Origin: Pseudoscleropodium purum
Taxonomy: Eukaryota; Streptophyta; Bryopsida; Hypnales; Brachytheciaceae
Direction: 5' to 3'
NCBI GenBank assembly: GCA_963969395.1
Contig: OZ017796.1
Coordinates: forward strand, 33,098,243 to 33,162,242
DNA length: 64,000 bases
Part shown: positions 54,936 to 64,000 of the stretch, one piece after another
Layout: each line of letters opens with the position of its first letter
Position numbering within the stretch: position 1 is the first letter of the stretch
Program-made: the position numbers and the translations under genes
Notes under the pieces: model-generated
The model's input: only the letters and a program-made list of their open reading frames with translations
Told to the model about the DNA's origin: nothing
Database searches by the model: none

Positions 54936-56250
54936 TTAAAACAAAAGAAAATCTATGAGTTTCAAGTGACGAATTGGGAGCTCACAACAATGTGCCAATT
55001 CATAAGCTTTGTAAAGAAAAACATCACCAATAATAGGTATTGTGAAAAGTTTAATCCCCGGCATATAAAAATGAGCTTCATTTCCATATTTGTCTCTTGT
55101 ACCTAATAATAAAACAAATTCAAGTAAGTACACATAGAACTATAATAGAGTTTCAAATAACCTAATCAAGTAAGAATTGAAAAAAAAAAAAAAAATACTT
55201 ACCATTAGCACCGAATCAAACAAAGAACCTATAGGAGACATCATTTGAATCCATACGAATATTGCAATTGTAGTTATGTGTAATAGACATAGTGATGAAA
55301 AGGCTACTTTCAAATTTGACATCATCTTCTTCTATTATGCTTTCTCCTTTGTAATATAGCCTCCAAGTGCTCAAAAATAGTAGGAAATTGTTGTTTCAAA
55401 TGATTACTTATTATACTATATAGTTGGTTAGCTTAGGAATAATACCTTTGTGTATCATGTTGAAACCTACATCATTTAAAAAAATAAAATAAGTACCACT
55501 TCAAGAAAAATATCATATTCAATATTGTATAATGTATTTGAATTGTACATATTTACCTTCCAATCTTACCATATACATATCGGAACTCGAAGGTTACAAT
55601 TTTGGAATCATATATACATCTTTTCATTTCTCCTCATGTTGTTGGATTTCCTTTTGCCTCCAAGAGTGTAGTAAGCTCAACCATGGTGTTCAATAAATTA
55701 CAACTGAAACGACTATTGATAAGGATAAAATGAATTGAGTACTTTAATGAATCAACACATAATATAGGGGGTGCTACTCTTTCATGAGTTCTACTCTCAT
55801 CCTCAAGATTATACTTGGTCACCCAATATGCTTTGGGTCTTATTTTCTATACCTTTTGTATAATATTAACCTTTTCATTCCTCATATTTCACAATTGCAA
55901 ATTTGGAAGAAAATTAGGGTACTATTTCTATGAACTTATAAAATACACATTCAATAAATGTGCTTTCAATTTCTTCACATCCACTAGAATACCCACTTTC
56001 TTGCAAAGTGTATATTCATATGTCTTTGTAGAAGCAGTTCGAATTAGACCCTCTTCTTGAAAAAATGATAAAAACATTTATAATTTTTCTAACCTCTTGT
56101 GCTTCTTTCCCAAGTAATACTCATTTATAGATTCTTCAGAATTGGGTATGAAGCATTCACAGAATAGGCATTCATACTTACTAGGATCTTAAATCCCAGC
56201 ATCTCTCCTCTCTTGAATTCTATTTTCTTCACCTTTGATCAATGCTTTTT
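54936..56250 (-). pseudogene. Possible host-like pseudogene with U1-type zinc finger and membrane segment
   Basis: Minus-strand blocks look exon-like. About 56240-56070: LIKGEENRIQERRDAGI-stop-DPSKYECLFCECF, then YYLGKKHKRLEKL. This is a CxxC...GKKH pattern like U1/matrin C2H2 fingers, with Tyr where the first His is expected. About 56060-55915: TYEYTLCKKVGILVDVKKLKAHLL, a second, degenerate finger. 55822-55634: a 62-codon ORF. 55325-55206: MMSNLKVAFSSLCLLHITTI, a hydrophobic segment, ending at a consensus donor (ATG then GTAAGTATTT). After an acceptor at ~55110 follows GTRDKYGNEAHFYMPGIKLF and FLYKAYELAHCCELP. The phase across the last intron does not fit the best frames, and a stop lies in the first block, so it is probably dead. 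No family assigned. Confidence 0.35.
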
Positions 56251-59200
56251 TTCCATTTTGAATATATAAATGAAAAATATGATTTCAAATACTTTATAAA
56301 AACCCATTAAGATAACTTTTTAAATGATGATTATTTCCTAATATTCTCAAATTTTTTCTAAGTTTATCATATGAATATTATATTATGTATATGTTGAAAA
56401 AAATGAATATTTTAATATAAATATAATGAAAAAATATAAAACCATGACTAAAGGTGACAATTCAAAGCATTTTGTGATGCTACAAGTAATGTTGTAGCAA
56501 CACTCAATTGAGTTGCGACCTATAGAAGTTCATTTACAGATAGTGATTCAATTTCAAGTGACTTCAAAACATCTTACATACTATAAGGTTTAGTTATAAT
56601 ATGTCTTAGTTGAAGTCCCTATCAGCTTTATAAATCCTATTTGTAAATGAAGTTTTGGTCAAAATGTATTTAGGAATTCAATAAAATTATTTCTCAAAGA
56701 AAATTTGATATTTCTTAATAATGTCTATATAACATTCTTTATGGTAAACTTAGAACTAAAACAAATGTATAGTATTCATAGGTAGCATTCATATATGACA
56801 ACTTGAAAGCTCTAACTATGAAATTTGAGCGCATACCTCTTCAATGACCTTGCTTCTTCAGGATTAGTATCAGTTCACGTGATGTTTTTCATGCAATCAG
56901 CCTTTAAACAACTTAAATAGTTCTTCATAGCTTCACTAAACTTTGTAGACAAACAACATATGTGTTAATCAATATGTACCAAGCAAAAAAGAACCCCTAT
57001 TTGACCTACTCAAAACAATGCAAGAGCAACATAAAGTAGTAAGCACCTCCTTTTACTTATTCATAAGGGAAATTTGATAATCTATAAAAATTTTGTTGCA
57101 ACTTCAATGTTAAACCCTAAACGCCAACCTCATTTAGTTCAATTGAGGAGGATTTTCAAAAACTAATTGATCATCAATTATGTAATGTCCATCTTGCTTC
57201 TATTGAGAAATCACTCCATTGCTTATTGAAATCTCTATCAAAATTAGGATAAATAATTAAAGTTTAGCACAGAGCTCCATATTTACAATCCTTCCAAAGA
57301 AAATCTTCCCAAGAAAACCAATACAACTCTCCAAAAAATCTTCTTGCTCTAATTCAATGCGACTGAATGGGCTACCTCAACCCTAAGCTATAAACAATTG
57401 AGAGTCATGGCTTTAGAACATTAGGAACTTGCATGTCTTGTACAATGAATTTGGTTTTGAGTTCCACCCATTTAAAAACTTCACAATTCTTCTCAAGCAT
57501 TAAATTGACCAATACTCAAAACCCCAAGACAAAAATGATTTGAATTGAATATGAGCATAGGGAATAGAGACCATGATTCTAACAAGCAACAAAGAGTCCT
57601 ATAGAAATGATGGTCACAACACACTTAGAAGTAATTTGATCAAATTTCAGTACATGTGAATTTTGGTCAATAAATACTTACCAAATGCTACTCTCCAAAT
57701 CATCAATGTAAGGTTCAACAAGTTGTATATCATAGCAACAGTGATCTCCTTCATCTAATCCTCTCCGCTTGCTCCTACCACGTTGAATGCATTTGTTTAA
57801 TCACATAATTGAAACACCACAATCATGATTCTACAATTGGAGCCCAAAAGTGATAGTAGCTTCACAAGCTCAATAAATGCTCCTCTCCAACTTGTTGAAG
57901 CAAGGCTCAACAAAAGACTCAAAAGATCACCCCAGCCGTGTGCAAGATGAGCCCAAAATCCTAAGCCAACAACATCAACGATGAAGGCACAGATCAATTG
58001 TGGCAAATATTTTTGCTTTAGATTAGATTAACGGCTTAGAGGGGGGTTCCAAATTTTTTTTTATTGAGATCCAATGTTGTCAATTTTTTGGAGAGGAGGG
58101 ATATGGCACTGCTTATCATGTGACCTATCTTTTGGGTGGATAGTTTTAGGCTTTTAGCAAAATGATGCTAGATGCCAATGCACAACTAAACTATAATAGA
58201 CAACTTAATTACTCCACATCCACTTGATTTTTCGGTGAAGCAATTTTTAGATCTGAGTTTGGCACCAAACTCTACGATAACAAGTACTTTACTTTGATGC
58301 CAAGTTGTGTAGGGTTTAGAAACTACTTCACTTTCAGCCCAGGTTTGGGCAAACATTGCAATCTTCTAATACAAGTCATCTAGGGTTAAGGCAGTGATTT
58401 CAAAAAGTATTTTGAGTATACAAAAATGTTCATTTCTGGAAGATTTTTTCTAATTTACACTAAGAATTTTGAAAATTAAGTAGAAACTAAGTAAAATTTA
58501 GCCAATTTAGAGATCGTTGGTCCAAGGTGGTTACCCCCAAATCTATTGCTTATTGCTAATTTTTATATATTATTATTCTTTTATTAGTCAAATATTCATA
58601 TTCCTTATTGGGAAGTGAACGGAGGTTCTAATGCACCAAAGAGTGCAACATTTAGATATTGTATGCAAAAGTTATGAAGGAACAAACTTTGATTCTAAAA
58701 TAATTCTTTCTATATAGGTACATAACCCTTCAAAGACATTTTATGTCTCCAAAGGCTTGGTCAAACTTCATTAGATTCTTTCATTAAAAACACATTTCAA
58801 CAATTTCATATTTGTCATAGGTAGTAATATATGTCTCAAATTTAATCTCATTTCATTTTCATGATTTTTTACAAACATTATAGCAATCATGAAAATGCTA
58901 AAAGAAGTATGAAATTGTTATGAAAATGAGAAATAATAGTGACAAACACTACAATGTAATTGGTGTACTCTTTGAACTTCCACAAAGACAAATCCAATAG
59001 AAAAACTTCACAAGTGATGGATTTTGAGCTTTCAAGTTTAAGTCTTCAAAGTGTTAAGTAGTTCAAAGTATAATTCACACAAAAATCTATTAAAAAGATT
59101 AAAAAAAATAAAATTAAGGTATAGGATGTATATTCAAAATGACACCCAATCAAATTGCAACTCCTACTTCTTTGTCATGTGTTGTGGAAATAATCAAGAA

Positions 59201-60328
59201 CAAAGTAAGAGTAATTTTCTAATTTTCTAATTCATAAGAACTTCAAAATTCAATAACTTTCACATTGTTGGTCCCAATGTCACGAAACAAATCTCATGTA
59301 CCCTTCCTTGCTATTGGCTTTTTGATAGTACCAAGAACATAACTGGTGGATGTATAGTTTAGAAAATTTGTAATATTGTTACACTCTTCCAAGTGGACAA
59401 AATCTTTTTTAAGCCAAAACAAATTTTCTTGATCTTCCTTTTTAGGGGCCAAGGAGAATTGACCCCATTATTTCCCTATCCAAGGAATCAAGGATAAATG
59501 TAAGAATTGCCCCCTATTCTTTGCTACATAAATTTTATATTTTTTCCTTTCCACTAATAATATTTCCAAACATATTTTGCACTTTAATACCCTACTTTAC
59601 ATAAAAATTTCATTAAAGTTCAAAAATAAGATTTGGCAAGACTAAAATTTAATTTATGCTATTTAGGCAACTATTCAAAATTAAGCAAGGTACAAGCATT
59701 TGGCAAGGTTTAGATTCTTCAAAGAAGATACAACATTCTTTGTTTAGGAAATGCATAGAATCTTAAATTAGTCTTGCTAGTACATGTCCCTAAAGAAGGA
59801 TATTGTGATTCCTCTTGACTCTCCTACAATTTCCAAATATTAGACAAGACAAGGCCCAAATTTCTTAAAAAATTAGGTAATAATTATTATAATAATTTTC
59901 TACCAAAGCTACTAGTAACCCTGAAATACCCAAGTCCTTTGTTGAGCTTCTTGGAATATGCTCTAAATTGGAAAAAAAAACTAGAATTTTGAAATGTCTT
60001 ATGAAATTTTTCTTAATTGTACTATACAAATGCAGGCTCATTTTCAAGAGCCCTAAATTTGATGCAAAACTTGTCTTTTTAAAATTGTTAAAAATACGAA
60101 TTTGAATTTATTTCTCCAAATCTAATTTATTTGTGTAGACCAAAGACTAGAATTCTTGAAAAAAACTATTCTAAATCTACTATTTCTTTTATTGCAAAAG
60201 AATTATATTTGATCCTTTTTCTTATTTTCTATAAGATTACATTTCCTAAATAATTATTTAAATACTTCTTACATTAGAATTTCAGAAATTGAAAAATGAA
60301 ACAAGTATCTCAACTTCTTACTATACCC
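56251..60328. other. Long AT-rich stretch without recognised genes
   Basis: Only short ORFs of skewed composition. The direct phrases CTACTCTCCAA/CTCCTCTCCAA with AAGGTTCAACAAG/AAGGCTCAACAAA, at 57690-57730 and 57885-57925, hint at a diverged duplication. Two and a half copies of the plant telomere-like CCCTAAA unit lie at 60329-60350. Confidence 0.35.
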
Positions 60329-60417
60329 AAAACCCTAAACCCTAAACCTTTAATATAATGGAACTCAATATACTCTCTATGGCAACTCTTGTAAATATTC
60401 ATTACTATATTAAACAA

Positions 60418-60674
60418 CTACTTGAAGATTTGTGGGAGCATTGGACACTTCTTGGATTTTTCACCAATTTTTGATTGTTTTACTTCCATATTTAGAAATA
60501 AATAGGAATTGACATTGACTTGTGCAATTTGATATGTTAGGATGCTTCTATACAATCTATTACAACTATTGGGAAGTTTTTGGGCCATTTTCAAATACAA
60601 AAGGCAAGTAGATTGAAAGATTGGCTTCACTGTGACTAATGCCCCTAGGGGGTATTAGTTACATTAGTCACAGT
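60418..60674 (-). repeat. Repeat B, copy 2
   Basis: Reverse complement of 49596-49870, ending in a palindrome with perfect 13-bp arms ACTGTGACTAATG (60629-60641) and CATTAGTCACAGT (60662-60674). The apparent ORF (MAQKLPNSC...) is shared with copy 3 because the DNA is shared; copy 1 does not keep it open. Confidence 0.65.
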
Positions 60675-60769
60675 TTGGTGAATTGGCCACAATTTTTATA
60701 AAGTTGGATTAAACTTCATAAAACTTTCTATATTTGCTCTCTACTATTTTAGGCATTTGCATGACAATT

Positions 60770-60985
60770 TGTAGGAGCATTGAACATGTTTTGGATTTTT
60801 CACCAATTTTTGATTGTTTTACTTTCATATTTAGAAATAAATAGGAATTGGCATTGACTGGAGCAATTTTATATGTTAGGATGCTTCTATAGGGTCTTTT
60901 ACAACTATTAGGAAGTTTTTGGGCCATTTCAAATACAAAGGCAAGTAGATTGAGAAATAGGTTTTGATGTGACAATGTGATGAAT
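60770..60985 (-). repeat. Repeat B, copy 3
   Basis: A direct duplicate of copy 2 about 330 bp on: GGATTTTTCACCAATTTTTG, then ATTGTTTTACTT-CATATTTAGAAATAAATAGGAATTG and TGGGCCATTT-CAAATACAAA. Its palindrome end is degraded. Confidence 0.65.
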
Positions 60986-61329
60986 ATGTGATGGTTCTCC
61001 AAAATTTATATAATATATGTTTTAGGTCTTAAATGATGTACATCAACATACAAATAAAATATGAAACTTTTTGTGGCTTGGCAATTATGTATATGCAAGT
61101 TTTAAAGTGATTATGATACAAACCCCCCAAACTAAGTCATTAGGGGTGGTTAGCTTTGGAATTCATTTATTTCTAAATCAAAATTCATTTTATTTAAATT
61201 TTTTAGGATTGTAGTACACAAAGGTTACTATAACATTCATGTTTGTTCATTTGGATTTAATCCATTCATTTTCAATATATCCCACATAGAGTGAAATTGA
61301 ACAAAGCATAAATTCAATTTCTAAATTAA

Positions 61330-61363
61330 TTGATGGGCATTGGAAAGAGCCAACATGGAATAA
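61330..61363 (+). pseudogene. Second PIF/Harbinger transposase, extreme C-terminus
   Basis: Reads WALERANME-stop, equivalent to WALKGANMY-stop at 49428-49456, and the ~70 bp downstream is also shared between the two sites. The rest of the transposase is absent upstream. A truncated sister of the element at 45-49 kb. Confidence 0.55.
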
Positions 61364-61386
61364 ATTCAGATTTATACCATACAAAA

Positions 61387-61737
61387 TTATCACTGGTAGT
61401 GTCTTTCACTATTCAAAGTGACTCCAATACTAACATTGTCAACATAATCTCCATTGTCATTTGCTTCTAGAAATTTGTCTCGTTCTCGTATACTACCTAG
61501 AATCAGCAATGTTGTTGGCATTTTAGGGTCTACATGAGGAAGTTCATCCCATTGACTTTGTGGATCATGGTCTTGAACTTCGTCAGTGGTTGTATCTTCA
61601 TATACTACAGCTATACCAATAGGGCTATCATAAGCCATATAGCCTCTTGTATGATAAAAGCTACCATGGGAATTGAAGCCTGGACTCCAATCTATGTCTG
61701 GCCAAGAATCTTGCGTGAGATTTATATTGCCTACTGA
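61387..61737 (-). pseudogene. Convergent second ORF of the Harbinger family (3' exon)
   Basis: Minus-strand frame open from an acceptor-like TATATATCAG (about 61738): INLTQDSWPDIDWSPGFNSH, then MAYDSPIGIAVVYEDTTTDE, DPQSQWDELPHVDPKMP, GSIRERDKFLEAND, ending TLNSERHYQ. The tail is shared with GLTWKSERYYQ, which closes on the minus strand beside the Harbinger transposase at about 49487. PIF/Harbinger elements normally carry a second, Myb/SANT-like gene beside the transposase; this could be its C-terminal exon, but no SANT motif is visible in this part. The upstream exons are not identified; the Tc1 remnant lies there. Confidence 0.4.
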
Positions 61738-62130
61738 TATATAAACTTATGCACATATACATTGAAAGCAACAATTAGTAACCCATAGCAAAGTATCTAA
61801 TACTGAGACCTCACCTAAGAAAATGAAATACAAATGATAATTCAAGAAACAAAAGAGAACTTTGAATTGCCATAGGTCAAATTTGAGCCTCCAAAACTCC
61901 TTATTGTATAGAATAAAAAAATTATACAAAAACAAAAAGCATATTAAAAACACTACATATAAGTCAATTGCCCAATTGAAATGCGATAGCTTAGCACGAA
62001 CATGAACATAAACAATGCTCCAACTTGAACAAGAAGCCAAAGCTCGAATTCAAGCATCTAAACTTGTCATTGTCAAAAAAATGAGACAAAGAAAATTCAC
62101 AAGGTTGAACAAAGTGTTGCACTTGAGAGA

Positions 62131-62873
62131 CTAAGATTGGACTATCATGCTAAACACACTATTAGTGAACATGAGCAATCCGTGTGGCACTCTACTCATA
62201 AAATGAAGCAACTCAACATTGTAGACCACTTCAACAAAATCCTTAGCAGAACGTCTATGTTTGGGCATAAAAACAAGTTGTGACTTTTGCCCTCCACCAA
62301 ATGCACCCCAAATCATCAAAGAAGTTCTCCCACTCTTAAAAGTTGGAACTATACAACTTGATGAATAGTACTTGTATGCATTTCTTCAAACATGAACTTG
62401 TCTAGAATTTTTTCCAACTTCAAAGGTAGACTCATCTGTCCAAATAACTCTCTCCCATTTTTTATAGTCCACCTACAATACTTTTGAGTAAATGCCAATC
62501 GTTGAGACATGTGACGATGTGTCAAAAAAGGTTTTTTAACAGCAATTCAAATGAAAATGCCACTCTCATGTAAGGCCCTTCGAATAGTCGATCTAGACAC
62601 TTGAGTAGAACATATATTAGTATTCTCAGAGAGTGTCGAGCGACGATGAGTTTTTGAGACACATATAATAGCACGGACATCTCTATCACTAAGCTTTTTA
62701 GTATGACTTCCACCACAAGGTTTGCACTTATAGGTTCCATCTTCTCAAAATTTCTTCACTACCCTCTGAACTGTTCTAACATGGACTCCAACAATAGCTA
62801 CAATGTCAACTCCTATCTTCCTTGCCTCACTCAAACCTACTATACAAACACGAGTTTCATCTGAAATAGCCAT
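62131..62873 (-). pseudogene. Tc1/mariner (DDE_3-type) transposase, broken
   Basis: From ATG 62873 the minus strand reads a paired helix-turn-helix region (ISDETRVCIVGLSEARKIG, GVHVRTVQRVVKKF), then KLSDRDVRAII and RRSTLSENT, then VSRSTIRRALHESGIF, KKPFLTHRHMSQRLAF. After a -1/+1 shift in an A-run near 62455-62465: WERVIWTDESTFEVGKNSRQ (first catalytic Asp in WTDES), CIVPTFKSGRTSLMIWGAFG. In-frame stops are at 62745-62747, 62547-62549 and 62386-62388. Where the second catalytic Asp (LMEDNAP-like) is expected the sequence has LLMFTNSVF, so it is lost. No terminal repeats or TA duplication were identified. Confidence 0.85.
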
Positions 62874-63520
62874 CACTCAGTGACCATGATCTAGCCTTCA
62901 CTTAATCACCATGATCCAGCCTCACTCATTGAGCACATATATAACCTCACTCAGTCATCAGAAAAAAATCACACATACCCTCAATCACTCACCATCATCT
63001 TGCCTCATAGCCTTCACTCATTCACCAGACCTCACTAGTCACCTCATGTAAGTTATAACCTCACTCACTCTTAAAGAAAATCTCACATACCTCCATATAT
63101 CCTCAGACATTCATCCTATGCCTCATCCACTCAATTATCACATAGCCTAGACTTACTTAGTTAACTCATCTTTCATGCACTCAATCACTCATGTTCACAA
63201 AGTTTCAATCTTGTGCTTAGAAAATAATCACCCATCACTTGCTTCTCTCATCATCCCACATCCCACCTGCTGTAATGCTCTATTGTAAATGCAAGCAATC
63301 TTATTGAGAGGAAAAAGCTTCTTCATGCATGTATGGTCTCCAATTCTTAAACAAGTGCAGTCTTTGAGATGTGACAAGTGCACACAACTAAATTTGGCTA
63401 TCCTTGATTTTTTTGAGAAGCATTTATGATTAGAGATTGCATCATCTAGAGAATTCCAGTCTAGAAGTATGATAGTCTGACATACTTCAACAATTTCAAT
63501 GTCTTTAATAAAAGGTATCT
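62874..63520. repeat. CTCACTCA-rich low-complexity region
   Basis: CCTCACTCA, CACTCATT, TCAATCACTCA and CATGATC-AGCC words recur irregularly from 62870 to 63200; CACCATGATC-AGCCT occurs twice close together. Probably decayed simple repeat. No gene recognised to 63520. Confidence 0.5.
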
Positions 63521-63526
63521 CACAAC

Positions 63527-64000
63527 TACACACATAGGTAGATTGTAAATTTTTTTTTTTGTATAAATTTTTTGACCTTGAAATTTGGCATGAATGTTGC
63601 TATCATAAAGAGCATGTTGTGCCAAAAATTTCATGGTAAATAAGCAATTTTTCAGTCCTTGGGAGGGTGTCAAAATTGAAGTAGTGAAACGGTTTTCACA
63701 ATTGTTTCTCAAAACGACACATATTGGTAGATTGTTAATATCTTTTTTTGTCTTAATCTTTTGACCTTGAAACTTTTATCATATGTTATTAACATGAAGA
63801 GGTTTTTTTTCCAAGAATTTCATGGCAAAAAAAAAAAATTCAATCTTTGGGAGGCTGTCAAAGTTGGCAGCAGTGAAAAAATTTCCACAGCTACCAATGT
63901 TGGTAGATTTTGAATAACATTTTTCCAATGTATCTTTTGGCCTTGAAATTTGTCATGCATATAATTAACTTAAATATAATTCTTTGGTAAAAAATTTCTG
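63527..64000. repeat. ~180-bp tandem repeat, at least 2.5 units, open at window end
   Basis: Landmarks recur in order. GGTAGATT: 63537, 63726, 63902. TTTTG-CCTTGAAA: about 63569, 63758, 63934. ATTTCATGG--AAA and then TTGGGAGG-TGTCAAA: about 63628 and 63657, then 63818 and 63848. Unit lengths are 189 and 176 bp. Units are diverged. The array continues beyond the window. Confidence 0.75.

Noticed and set aside
55140..55325. 61-codon hydrophobic ORF as a complete membrane protein
   Set aside because: The last residues come from a T-rich intron after a splice donor; at best it is one exon.
60329..60350. Plant telomere-like CCCTAAA repeat
   Set aside because: Only about two and a half units; could be chance or a trace of repair, not a telomere.
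61747..62040. 97-codon minus-strand ORF
   Set aside because: Hydrophobic low-complexity translation between the Tc1 remnant and the Harbinger-linked exon; no recognisable domain.
1..64000. CRISPR arrays, bacterial operons, rRNA or true tRNA genes
   Set aside because: None seen: repeats lack regular unique spacers, and the only tRNA-like sequence is the SINE-like promoter, which does not fold as a full tRNA by eye.

Overview
This is nuclear DNA of a large, repeat-rich land-plant genome. The evidence is plant-type transposases: a CACTA/En-Spm TNP2 with its plant-specific DUF4218 and DUF4216 companions, a TNPA-type Transposase_24, a HARBI1-like PIF/Harbinger transposase and a BED-finger hAT. 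All are riddled with old stop codons and sit in AT-rich DNA. No confident single-copy host gene, tRNA, rRNA or CRISPR was found. The amount of old, nested transposon debris would suit a gymnosperm or another large plant genome, but the sequence does not identify the species.

Layout. 1-6.6 kb: remnants of a hAT transposase (+), interrupted by a CACTA-type MITE (1200-1422) and a GC-rich hAT MITE (5915-6169). 7.5-8.5 kb: a copy of an old dispersed repeat ('X'). 8.94-9.57 kb plus the first bases after 21766: a TIR element split by a CACTA insertion. 9568-21766: a 12.2-kb CACTA element with 11-bp terminal inverted repeats and a CAT target duplication. It carries a broken TNP2 gene (-), a divergent TNPA-type gene (+) and a nested hAT MITE. 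21.8-32.8 kb: gene-poor AT-rich DNA with further X copies, a ~178-bp tandem array, a SINE-like patch and a 420-bp TIR element. 32842-34491 and 45588-48877: two copies of one LTR-like element with 9-bp inverted ends and 5-bp target duplications; the longer copy holds an intact GC-rich 552-codon ORF. 34.5-45 kb: more X copies, an inverted repeat pair, minisatellites and GC-rich 20-bp repeats. 44.99-49.46 kb: a Harbinger transposase pseudogene split by the long LTR-like element. 49.5-61.5 kb: old repeats, a possible zinc-finger/membrane pseudogene (-) and a second Harbinger tail. 62.1-62.9 kb: a broken Tc1/mariner transposase (-). 63.5-64 kb: the start of a ~180-bp tandem repeat running off the window.

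Two things stand out. First, the CACTA TNPA-type gene contains an FCP1/NIF-type (HAD) phosphatase domain between its Transposase_24 region and its TNP1-like C-terminal region. The catalytic aspartates are replaced, which suggests a captured host domain reused for binding rather than catalysis. Second, the LTR-like element encodes a 552-aa acidic, coiled-coil protein of unrecognised family, placed between two TATA-box-like sites inside what looks like a single LTR. The window is a stack of insertions: MITE in hAT, MITE in CACTA, CACTA in a TIR element, LTR-like element in Harbinger. Their relative order of insertion can be read from the sequence.
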